A DNA stretch of 7,595 nucleotides from Alphaproteobacteria bacterium (GTDB lineage Bacteria; Pseudomonadota; Alphaproteobacteria; Rs-D84), in assembly GCA_017964865.1 (NCBI GenBank), contig JAGCRE010000130.1, forward strand, positions 1 through 7,595, given 5' to 3'. Numbering within the stretch: position 1 is the first letter of the stretch; each line of letters opens with the position of its first letter. Position numbers and translations under genes: made by a program. Shown here piece after piece: positions 1 to 6,457 of the stretch. The notes below the pieces were generated by a model that saw nothing but the letters and a program-made list of their open reading frames with translations, had not been told where the DNA came from and did not search any database.

Positions 1-549
1 ACCAACTGGATACAACAGGGTATCTCACGCAGCATTGCTGACCAGGCACGAACAATTCGTATACCGGTCCATATGATTGATAATATACACAAGATTCAGC
101 GTGCATCACGTCAATTTATGCACAAATATGGCCGCAGTCCGACCGCCGAAGAATTGTCTAAAATTATATACTTGCCAGTTGATAAGATTCACAAGGCAAT
201 GAAAGTGAACTTGAAACCAATATCGTTGGAAGCCCCAGTTGGCACCGAAGACGACAGCAGTCGTATCGAAATTATTGCGGACGAAACAGCGAAAAATCCG
301 TTCACATCTGCGGCACAAAAGAATTTGCGTAAAATCGTTACACAAATCTTGTCTGAATTGGATCCCAAGGAAGAAACCGTTCTGCGTCAGCGTTTCGGTA
401 TGAGCACCAACAAGACTAGCACATTGGAAGAGGTTGGTGAATACATCGGTGTTACGCGTGAACGTATCCGCCAGATTGAACAAAAGGCGTTGAATAAATT
501 GAAACACCCAACGCGTGCCCGGAAATTACGCAGTTTCTTGGAAGATTAA
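1..549 (+). CDS. rpoD: RNA polymerase primary sigma factor RpoD, C-terminal part (5' end outside window)
   Basis: This is the 3' end of the housekeeping sigma-70 gene, read in frame from base 1 (183 codons plus stop). The protein directs core RNA polymerase to -10/-35 promoters. Visible parts are the end of region 2.4 (TNWIQQGISRSIADQ), region 3.0 (ARTIRIPVHMI), region 3.1, the region 3.2 finger (about bases 232-288) and region 4. Region 4.2 is canonical (TLEEVGEYIGVTRERIRQIE), keeping the RERIRQ residues that contact the -35 element. The LRSFLED ending is typical of alphaproteobacterial RpoD. Two places depart from the family: Trp433 (E. coli numbering) is Asn, and the DSHLGDFIED finger motif reads DSSRIEIIAD. 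The ATG at 73 is an internal Met of VHMI, not a start. A group 2 RpoD-like sigma is possible, but region 4 and the C-terminus favour the primary factor. Confidence 0.95.
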   Translation, partial: TNWIQQGISRSIADQARTIRIPVHMIDNIHKIQRASRQFMHKYGRSPTAEELSKIIYLPVDKIHKAMKVNLKPISLEAPVGTEDDSSRIEIIADETAKNPFTSAAQKNLRKIVTQILSELDPKEETVLRQRFGMSTNKTSTLEEVGEYIGVTRERIRQIEQKALNKLKHPTRARKLRSFLED

Positions 550-554
550 TATCG

Positions 555-576
555 GCCCGCGTTTTTGCGGGCTTTT
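555..576 (+). terminator. Intrinsic terminator after rpoD
   Basis: GCCCGC (555-560) pairs perfectly with GCGGGC (567-572) around a 6-base loop and is followed by TTTT (573-576). It begins 5 bases after the rpoD stop codon. The stem and T-run are short, so readthrough into tmk is likely; no good separate tmk promoter was seen. Confidence 0.75.
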
Positions 577-596
577 ATAAGTAAAAGGAAAATAAA

Positions 597-1277
597 ATGA
601 TAATAGCAGTCGAAGGTGCAGATAAAGCAGGCAAGCATACCCAGGTTATGCGAATTGTTGATTATTTGAAATCTAAAAATATTCCAACCGAGACGCTCGA
701 TTTTCCCCAGTATAACAGTTATTGGGGTATGTTTATCAAAGACTACTTGAACGGCGAATTTGGAACAAATACACGTGATTTGCCGGCAGAATACACCATG
801 TTGCCGTATGCACTGGATCGCCAGGCCCATATGCCCCAGGTTAAACAGTGGAATGATATGGGCTGGGTTGTGTTTGATAGATATACATACAGCAATGCGT
901 ATTCAATTGCTAAATTGCCGCGGGACCAGTGGAACATAAAAATAAAATATCTTGAAGATATGGAATTCAATCAGATGGGAATTGTTCGGCCCGATTATAA
1001 TATATATCTGTATCTGCCTGCGAAAATATCGTATGAAATGCGACACCAGGGGTTAAAAGCATATCAAAACGGCAAACCCGATATTCACGAAAACGATTTG
1101 AAATTATTGGAAGATGTCGCAGATGTTTATAAAACAATCGCGAACGGCAATCCAACACAATGGAACGTTATAAACGAAATGAAACCCGACGGTTCGCGTA
1201 TGAATCCCGATGAGGTTTTTGCAAATATTCGACCGGTGATTGATGGTTTGATATCAAAACAAACACGTCAACGTTAA
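597..1277 (+). CDS. tmk: Thymidylate kinase (dTMP kinase), FPQY/DRY class
   Basis: The protein (226 aa) is a P-loop kinase predicted to phosphorylate dTMP to dTDP with ATP, in the cytoplasmic dTTP supply pathway. The Walker A loop is EGADKAGKHTQ (residues 6-16), with His14 where Ser or Thr normally helps bind magnesium. Further marks are FPQY (36-39), the phrase YLNGEFG (50-56), YALDRQ (71-76, base-binding Arg region), the DRY motif D94-R95-Y96, and the lid-side DIHEND (162-167). The TREPGGT motif of common proteobacterial Tmk is absent; from memory the closest pattern is the clostridial-type dTMP kinase family. The ATG at 597 is preceded by AGGAA (586-590) at 6 bases. The gene sits 47 bases after rpoD and ends 3 bases from the convergent coiled-coil gene. 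Another deoxynucleoside monophosphate kinase specificity cannot be excluded. Confidence 0.85.
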   Translation: MIIAVEGADKAGKHTQVMRIVDYLKSKNIPTETLDFPQYNSYWGMFIKDYLNGEFGTNTRDLPAEYTMLPYALDRQAHMPQVKQWNDMGWVVFDRYTYSNAYSIAKLPRDQWNIKIKYLEDMEFNQMGIVRPDYNIYLYLPAKISYEMRHQGLKAYQNGKPDIHENDLKLLEDVADVYKTIANGNPTQWNVINEMKPDGSRMNPDEVFANIRPVIDGLISKQTRQR

Positions 1278-1280
1278 CCA

Positions 1281-3227
1281 TTAAATATGTCCGCGTAATG
1301 CGGCATATATTTTGCCCAAATCGGTGTTTAATAATGCAGCGATAACTTTGTCTGAACCGTCCACAGATTCTGCGTCTTTCATAACTTTATCAAAGCCGCG
1401 AACGAACTGTGTCGCCTGGGACCGAAACACACTGTCGTTTTTAAGCATATCGCGAACTTGTTTTTTATCCGCAGCCGAAAGCATTTTTGCCAGCCACTTT
1501 GAAAAGATTGCCGTATCACCATCGTGATATTTTTTCCAAATTGTGTCGGGAATATCAACACCGGTCGCACGTGTTAAATCAACCGATTGTTCGTGCATTT
1601 TCTTGAATACTTTTTCGGCCTGGGTTAAAAAGTCACTTGTGCTGACGCGACCATATTGCGGGGTTGGGGCTGATTTAATCGCGTCCATTGGTGCCGATGC
1701 ACGTGCAACCATCATTTGTTTATTCAATGTCTGCATTGTATCAACCGCCTTGGCATAATCAGACATTAAATCAATCATTTGCTGACGTGAACCACCCGCC
1801 AATTCGTCTAATTTGTCTGCAGATTGCGAAATAGCCGCGGTTGATTCATTGACCGTAGATTTCATCTGTTCCATTGTCGCGTTTAATTTAGACACAATCT
1901 TGCCCAGTGTTTCCCCAGCCGCCACCGAATCGCGTGATAAATCGGGCAGGGCGGCATAATACTTTTCTATCAGTTCAGACAACGGTTGTAATTGTTCCGT
2001 TGTCTCGCGGGACATTTTTATCAGGTTTTCAGATTGCCCAGACAACTGGGTATGTGCCGTATTCATTTCAATCAATGTTTCGCGAACCCCGGTTCCCATT
2101 GTTTTCACAGATTCCGAAAACGCGTTTGCTGCGGTTTTTGTGTTTTCCAGTGTGATATTTGCAACACCCGATACAGTCTTTAATTCCGACACAACCCCAG
2201 TTGCAAATTCTTTAATTTCGCCATCAAACCGATTGGTAAGGCCCGCCAATTCTGCGGATATACCGCGGATTGCGGCCTCGGTCGTGGTGGCAGATGACAT
2301 TAATGCTTCGACCGCATCAGACAATTTGTTTATTTGCTTTTCAATTGATGATTCCGTCAACCGGACCTGGCCGGCAACAACGTTTGCAGTGTTTATAATG
2401 GTGTTTGTCTGGCTGGTTAATAATTTCTTGGACTGTTTATTAAACACATCGATACGATTCAAATGACCATCTAACATATCATTATTTTTCGCCATAATGG
2501 TCGCATAATCGGCCGATGCAGTCTTTACATTATTAAACCCGTCAACGGTTGATTGGTTCATTTCCGCCAATTTATCACGCATAATATCGGTCTTTTCGCT
2601 GATATCTTGCATTTGGGTTGAATTAGATTCAAATTCGTCGTGCAATTTTTGGCTTAATTCTGTGCCTGAAGCAATCCAAGAATCAATCTGGGATTGAATT
2701 TTGGTAATATTATCGGTTGTGTTTTGGGTTGTTGCACTGACATTTGACAATAATTCATTAATGTTATTGGTGAATTTTTCAGATGTTGTTGTTACGTCGT
2801 TCCATGCATTTGAATCAACAATGGTTTGCAATCCGCCAAGTGTGTTTTCCAGCCGGCCCGACATTTGAACCAGCTTTTTTGTCGCATCGTCTGCGGTTGC
2901 GATTAATTGTTCGTTCTGTTCTGTTAATTGCTTTTTTAATTCATTTGCATGGGCAATTTGACCGTTTAATGTATCGGCCATTGTTTTAAACCCGGCCTCT
3001 ATTTTTGCAATTTCACCCGCCAAAACCGTTTGCAGAACGCGACTGGCGTCTTGGACACGCACAGATTCCGGGTGTAATAACACGTTTAACATTGATTGCA
3101 TAACGTGTTGAGATTTGCGGGATATTGCAAATAATATCCCCAATGAAATGACCAGCAATAAACCTAATCCACCGGCAATATATAATATAACATTGTTTGC
3201 TAAAAATACAGATGCTTGTCCTTCCAT
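1281..3227 (-). CDS. Membrane-anchored long coiled-coil protein with conserved-looking C-terminal domain, function unknown
   Basis: I do not recognise a named gene. The 648-residue protein starts MEGQASVFLANN. It has one hydrophobic segment at about residues 13-35, followed at once by Arg-Lys, which predicts an inner-membrane anchor. Whether the bulk is cytoplasmic or periplasmic is uncertain, though the basic residues after the segment favour cytoplasmic. Residues about 40-510 are rich in Gln, Asn, Thr, Glu and Lys with heptad-like spacing and read as a long coiled coil. Residues about 524-648 form a compact domain with WKKYHDGD (564-571) and DLGKIYAALRGHI at the end. From memory this resembles the C-terminal domain of large uncharacterised alphaproteobacterial coiled-coil proteins. 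The start at 3227 follows a GGGGGG run (3243-3238) at 10 bases and AAAGG (3234-3230) at 2 bases. The frame stays open further upstream, but that stretch is antisense to addA. A divergent promoter lies upstream. Confidence 0.8.
   Translation of the reverse strand: MEGQASVFLANNVILYIAGGLGLLLVISLGILFAISRKSQHVMQSMLNVLLHPESVRVQDASRVLQTVLAGEIAKIEAGFKTMADTLNGQIAHANELKKQLTEQNEQLIATADDATKKLVQMSGRLENTLGGLQTIVDSNAWNDVTTTSEKFTNNINELLSNVSATTQNTTDNITKIQSQIDSWIASGTELSQKLHDEFESNSTQMQDISEKTDIMRDKLAEMNQSTVDGFNNVKTASADYATIMAKNNDMLDGHLNRIDVFNKQSKKLLTSQTNTIINTANVVAGQVRLTESSIEKQINKLSDAVEALMSSATTTEAAIRGISAELAGLTNRFDGEIKEFATGVVSELKTVSGVANITLENTKTAANAFSESVKTMGTGVRETLIEMNTAHTQLSGQSENLIKMSRETTEQLQPLSELIEKYYAALPDLSRDSVAAGETLGKIVSKLNATMEQMKSTVNESTAAISQSADKLDELAGGSRQQMIDLMSDYAKAVDTMQTLNKQMMVARASAPMDAIKSAPTPQYGRVSTSDFLTQAEKVFKKMHEQSVDLTRATGVDIPDTIWKKYHDGDTAIFSKWLAKMLSAADKKQVRDMLKNDSVFRSQATQFVRGFDKVMKDAESVDGSDKVIAALLNTDLGKIYAALRGHI
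1287..1313 (+). terminator. Possible tmk terminator inside the 3' end of the opposing gene
   Basis: ATG (1287-1289) and CCGC (1291-1294) pair with GCGG (1300-1303) and CAT (1304-1306), with one bulged T at 1290 and a 5-base loop. ATATTTT (1307-1313) follows. It begins 10 bases after the tmk stop and would work for rightward transcription, although it lies in the last codons of the minus-strand gene. The T-run is impure, so this is only a candidate. Confidence 0.35.
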
Positions 3228-3260
3228 TACCTTTATGCCCCCCGCACATTTCACAAGAAA

Positions 3261-3288
3261 AATATAACGCTCTTGCAGTTCTTGTAAA
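3261..3288 (-). promoter_or_regulatory. Promoter of the coiled-coil gene
   Basis: On the minus strand, TTTACA (3288-3283, 5 of 6 to TTGACA) is followed after 16 bases by TATATT (3266-3261, 5 of 6 to TATAAT). Transcription would start near 3254-3252, giving a leader of about 25 bases that contains the G-rich ribosome binding region. The match is read by eye and untested. Confidence 0.55.
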
Positions 3289-3301
3289 TATATACTAGAA
3301 T
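3273..3301 (+). promoter_or_regulatory. Promoter of addA
   Basis: TTGCAG (3273-3278, 3 of 6 to TTGACA) is followed after 17 bases by TAGAAT (3296-3301, 5 of 6 to TATAAT). The start would be near 3308, leaving a leader of about 18 bases with the Shine-Dalgarno AAGGG (3316-3320) 5 bases before the addA ATG. It overlaps the opposed promoter at 3288-3261, so the two probably cannot be occupied by polymerase together. Confidence 0.45.
3279..3300. promoter_or_regulatory. 22-bp operator-like dyad in the divergent promoter
   Basis: The half-sites TTCTTGTAAAT (3279-3289) and ATATACTAGAA (3290-3300) are inverted copies with 9 of 11 base pairs matching; only the pairs 3283/3296 and 3287/3292 fail. The dyad contains the whole -35 of the leftward promoter and five of the six bases of the addA -10. 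That placement suits a dimeric repressor controlling both genes. No regulator gene is visible in the window, and the site matches neither the alphaproteobacterial LexA box (GTTC-N7-GTTC) nor the exact CTGT-N8-ACAG box. Confidence 0.5.
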
Positions 3302-3325
3302 CTAATTCATAAAGCAAGGGCATAA

Positions 3326-5980
3326 ATGGATAAAAAACCAAAACTTTCACATGAACAAGATATGGCGGCGAATCCGCTTGAAAACGTATGGGTCCAGGCA
3401 AACGCTGGCACCGGGAAAACAAGCGTTTTAACGGGCCGATTGTTGCGTATATTGTTTCGTTGCGACATAAAAAATCCAAGTGAAATTTTGTGTTTAACAT
3501 ATACAAACGCGGGTGCGGGCGAAATGCGTAACCGTATTTTGCGTGCATTACGCGAATGGGCGGTCGCAAGCGATGATGAATTAATCGATTTATTGGAAGA
3601 TGTTGCATTGAATAAACCCGCAACACTGGATGATGTTGCACATGCACGCAGTGTGTTTTTCTGGTATATCGATAATTCGGACGCCCTTAAAATCAAAACG
3701 ATACACAGTTTTTGCGAAGAAATCTTGCGTCGTTTCCCGATTGAGGCCGGTATTTCCCCGGCTTGGACGCTGGTTTCCGATATGAATCAACGTGTGTTAT
3801 TACAAGACACATTTGATAAATTGATAAATTCACCAGATTTGGACGATAGGTATGTCCATGTTGATGATGCATTTGCACATATTGTTAATCGTATCAGCGA
3901 ATATTCTATGTCGAATTTAATGAAGATATTGGCGGGGCAATATCGACACTTTTTCCCGGTTGAAAATATTGATGAATATCGTGAATATTTTATTAATACG
4001 GTAACAAATTTTCTTGAACTGAATAACGTGCCAAAAAACGATGTTTCGGCATTCGAATTACAACGAATTGTTGATTTGGTGGGGGCGGAAATAGAGTCCA
4101 AGAAAAACCCGGCAGACTATTTAACAAATATCTTTAATTTAACAAAACAATATATTGATAAAACGATTGATTTTGAAAAATACAAAACTGCGTATTTAAC
4201 GTCCGGTGGCACCCCAATAAAGCACATTTCAAAGTATGATTTCTTGGTCGGTGAACAAAATCGGGTGGAAAAAATTAATCGGTATAATTTGAATAAAATT
4301 GTGTTTGCTGACACGCTTGCATTGTTTGATTTGTCGGCAGCATTTACGATGCTTTATCGTGATATAAAACAGCAGCATAATTTATTGGATTTTGATGACT
4401 TGGTTTTGTATGTTCGTAAACTTTTTTCCAAACCCGACGTAATGGGCTGGGTGTTGTCACAACTTGATTTGTCGCTGTCGCACATATTGGTGGACGAAGC
4501 CCAAGATACCCCACCACAACAGTGGGATATCCTGCAAATGCTGGTTGGTGACTTTTTTGTTGGTGGCGATACCACCGATTTGCCCCATTCGTTGTTTGTT
4601 GTTGGTGACACAAAACAGTCAATCTATGGTTTCCAAGGGGCAGATTCCCGGGCCTATGCGTCAAGTCATGATGATATTGTTCGACAAATTAAAAACAATC
4701 TTCGCACAATTGCTGAAATACCGTTAACACAAAGTTTCCGGTCGTTATCATCAATATTGTATGTTGTTGACAGTTTTTTTGGCGATGCGTATATATCAGA
4801 AGTTACCAAATTTCACAATAATCCGCACAAATGTTTACGCACAGATGACGGTCGTGGTTTGGTCGAAATGCATAAATTAGTTGCAAAACGCGAAAACGAC
4901 GATGTTTCGGTGGCAACATATATAAACGATATTGTGACCAAGATAAAAGATGAGTTAAGTCGTGGAAAATATAAACCAAAAGACATTATGGTATTGGTTC
5001 AACGACGTGAACCATTGGTCGCACCATTGGTCGCATCGTTAAAACGGGTTGGGGTGCCGGTGGCGGGTTCTGATCGAATTGTTTTACCCGACTTTCCAGC
5101 AATACGCGACCTGATGAACCTGGTGCGTTTCTGTTTAGATACGCACGATGATTATAGTTTATGTTGTGTATTAAAAAGTCCAATTTTTAGATTGACAGAA
5201 GCCGATATTTTTGAATTGTGTAATTCGCGAAATGTGGTTAATAAATCGCGTCCCGACGATTTGAAAATAACCGTTTTTGATGTTTTATTGGATGCCCGAC
5301 CAGACGTATATGAACGACTGAAAAATATGGTTGAAAATTCAAAAATTATGGCACCATATTCGTTCTTTTCATGGATTCTTGATTCTGGAATTCGTGCCGA
5401 ATTTATATCGGCGTTGGGAAACCAGGTTATTGACCCGCTGGAAGAGTTTATGACAATCTGTTTGGCGTATGAAAGAACCCAACCCGGTATGTTGCGACAC
5501 TTTTTAAAGTGGTTTATTACCGGTGGCAGCGAAATAAAGCGTGATATGAACGTTGCCGACGGTGTTCGCATCGCAACGGTTCACGGCAGCAAGGGTCTTG
5601 AAGCCCCTGTTATATTTATGATTGATACGGTTAAAACCCCAGAATCAGAAAGAATTTTGCCGATTATCCCAGAAATTATGCCGGCAAAAACACCAATAAA
5701 CCCGACAATGCCAACCCCATGGGTTTGGATGGGGCCAAATGTTGCAAGTTCGCAAAATACAGATGTTGCCGCAGAATCATTGATGAATTACCGAATGGAA
5801 GAATACTATCGGTTGTTATATGTCGCGATGACTCGGGCACGTAATGAATTGTATATATACGGATACACACCAAACAAAAAAGCAAACGAACGTTCCTGGC
5901 ACGCGTTGTTGTGGAATACGCTGGCAAACATTGATGGGGCGGTTGTTGATGATGAAAAAATAAGGATAATTCATGAGTAA
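3326..5980 (+). CDS. addA: AddA helicase part (UvrD/RecB superfamily 1), lacking the C-terminal nuclease domain
   Basis: This encodes 884 residues of AddA, the helicase subunit of the AddAB enzyme that processes broken DNA ends before RecA loading. All superfamily 1A motifs are present in order: Q-type motif (SHEQDMAANP, 8-17); Walker A ANAGTGKT (25-32); motif Ia (LTYTNAGAGEM); the AddA/RecB signature KIKTIHSFCEEILRRFPIEA; motif II DEAQDT (390-395); motif III VVGDTKQSIYGFQGADS; motif IV (LTQSFRSL); motif V ATVHGSKGLE (about 751-760); and motif VI YVAMTRAR (832-839). The frame stops about 45 residues after motif VI. Alphaproteobacterial AddA is normally a single chain of roughly 1,150 residues ending in a RecB-type nuclease, which here is a separate overlapping frame. 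The start at 3326 is set by AAGGG (3316-3320) and by the distance to Walker A. No addB lies upstream; the neighbour there is divergent. Confidence 0.93.
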   Translation: MDKKPKLSHEQDMAANPLENVWVQANAGTGKTSVLTGRLLRILFRCDIKNPSEILCLTYTNAGAGEMRNRILRALREWAVASDDELIDLLEDVALNKPATLDDVAHARSVFFWYIDNSDALKIKTIHSFCEEILRRFPIEAGISPAWTLVSDMNQRVLLQDTFDKLINSPDLDDRYVHVDDAFAHIVNRISEYSMSNLMKILAGQYRHFFPVENIDEYREYFINTVTNFLELNNVPKNDVSAFELQRIVDLVGAEIESKKNPADYLTNIFNLTKQYIDKTIDFEKYKTAYLTSGGTPIKHISKYDFLVGEQNRVEKINRYNLNKIVFADTLALFDLSAAFTMLYRDIKQQHNLLDFDDLVLYVRKLFSKPDVMGWVLSQLDLSLSHILVDEAQDTPPQQWDILQMLVGDFFVGGDTTDLPHSLFVVGDTKQSIYGFQGADSRAYASSHDDIVRQIKNNLRTIAEIPLTQSFRSLSSILYVVDSFFGDAYISEVTKFHNNPHKCLRTDDGRGLVEMHKLVAKRENDDVSVATYINDIVTKIKDELSRGKYKPKDIMVLVQRREPLVAPLVASLKRVGVPVAGSDRIVLPDFPAIRDLMNLVRFCLDTHDDYSLCCVLKSPIFRLTEADIFELCNSRNVVNKSRPDDLKITVFDVLLDARPDVYERLKNMVENSKIMAPYSFFSWILDSGIRAEFISALGNQVIDPLEEFMTICLAYERTQPGMLRHFLKWFITGGSEIKRDMNVADGVRIATVHGSKGLEAPVIFMIDTVKTPESERILPIIPEIMPAKTPINPTMPTPWVWMGPNVASSQNTDVAAESLMNYRMEEYYRLLYVAMTRARNELYIYGYTPNKKANERSWHALLWNTLANIDGAVVDDEKIRIIHE
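5962..5966 (+). promoter_or_regulatory. Shine-Dalgarno sequence of the detached nuclease gene
   Basis: AAGGA lies 6 bases before the ATG at 5973, inside the last codons of the helicase gene. This ideal spacing indicates that the nuclease has its own translation start, supporting real gene fission with coupled translation over a sequencing frameshift. Confidence 0.7.
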
Positions 5981-6425
5981 CACGTTACGTGAATTTTTAG
6001 CAGAATATGATAACACCCAGTTTGCAACGAAACGCGGAACAGAAATGCACGACAAAATGCGTGCAATACGTATTGAAAATGGTGAATTGTGTGGCGATGA
6101 TGAAGTTGTAGAAAATATAAAAAAGCACCCGGAACTTATGCGGTTTTTTGGCGAAAATTCACGTGCCGAAGTGCCGGTCGCAGCGGAAATAAACGGTCAT
6201 TTTATCAGTCGCAGAATTGACCGGTTGGTTATTGATGATGAAAATCGTTCAGTGTATATAATCGATTACAAAACCGATACAGACAAAGATACTCTGCATC
6301 AAAAATATGTGACCCAGGTGCAAGAATACGTCACGATTATCAAAAAAATATACCCGAAATATAACGTTTCTGGTTATATACTATGGTTGCACGATTGGAC
6401 GTTAGAAAGCATAAAAAACCCTTGA
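5973..6425 (+). CDS. addA: AddA-type C-terminal nuclease domain as a separate 150-aa protein
   Basis: This frame encodes the PD-(D/E)XK (RecB-family) nuclease that normally forms the C-terminus of AddA. Active-site features are complete: GTEMH with His26, Glu66 in the AEVP strand, Asp83 in RRIDRLV, Asp98 and Lys100 in IIDYKTD, and the QxxxY motif Gln115/Tyr119. The chain ends soon after the last expected strand (SGYILWLHDW). The ATG lies inside ATGAGTAA, overlapping the helicase stop by 8 bases in the +1 frame, with AAGGA 6 bases upstream. That arrangement predicts translational coupling and equal amounts of the two proteins, which I infer reassemble into one AddA unit. A slip at the A-run 5955-5960 could not join the frames, because the nuclease frame has a TAA at 5967-5969. 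An indel between 5970 and 5977 is the only simple error that would fuse them. Confidence 0.88.
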   Translation: MSNTLREFLAEYDNTQFATKRGTEMHDKMRAIRIENGELCGDDEVVENIKKHPELMRFFGENSRAEVPVAAEINGHFISRRIDRLVIDDENRSVYIIDYKTDTDKDTLHQKYVTQVQEYVTIIKKIYPKYNVSGYILWLHDWTLESIKNP

Positions 6426-6451
6426 ATAATCGGGAATTTTTTGGCTATAAT
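6422..6451 (+). promoter_or_regulatory. recN promoter, predicted to give a leaderless mRNA
   Basis: TTGAAT (6422-6427, overlapping the nuclease stop codon) is followed after 18 bases by a perfect TATAAT (6446-6451). Six bases (CCCGGT) then separate the -10 from the A of the recN ATG at 6458, which is the usual distance to a transcription start. No Shine-Dalgarno sequence fits between them. Confidence 0.6.
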
Positions 6452-6457
6452 CCCGGT
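6429..6457 (+). other. Inverted repeat / RNA hairpin abutting the recN start codon
   Basis: ATCGGGA (6429-6435) pairs with TCCCGGT (6451-6457) as seven RNA pairs, one of them U-G, around a 15-base loop; five pairs (CGGGA/TCCCG) are perfect in DNA. The stem ends on the base before the recN AUG. No T-run follows, so it is not a terminator. It would form only in readthrough RNA from addA, since the recN promoter starts after it. In DNA the arms flank the promoter spacer and could be an operator. Confidence 0.4.

Noticed and set aside
576..581. TATAAG as a tmk promoter -10
   Set aside because: It overlaps the rpoD terminator T-run and no -35-like sequence lies 16-18 bases upstream.
1281..3227. 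Chemoreceptor identity for the coiled-coil protein
   Set aside because: It has only one membrane segment, no sensor domain between two segments, and no conserved chemoreceptor tip sequence (the E-x-A-LNAAIEAARA type pattern).
3278..3292. GTTC as half of an alphaproteobacterial LexA box
   Set aside because: The second GTTC expected 7 bases later is absent (TATA instead).
3228..3647. N-terminal extension of the minus-strand coiled-coil gene by 140 codons
   Set aside because: It would be fully antisense to the conserved start of addA, its composition is unlike the rest of the protein, and the promoter and membrane anchor both point to the start at 3227.
5955..5960. A-run as a site of programmed slippage or sequencing error joining the two addA parts
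   Set aside because: Entering the nuclease frame at this point meets TAA at 5967-5969, so neither a slip nor a homopolymer error here can produce a fused protein.
6422..6424. TTG as an upstream recN start
   Set aside because: The family N-terminus begins exactly at the ATG at 6458; the extension would be translated promoter and hairpin sequence.
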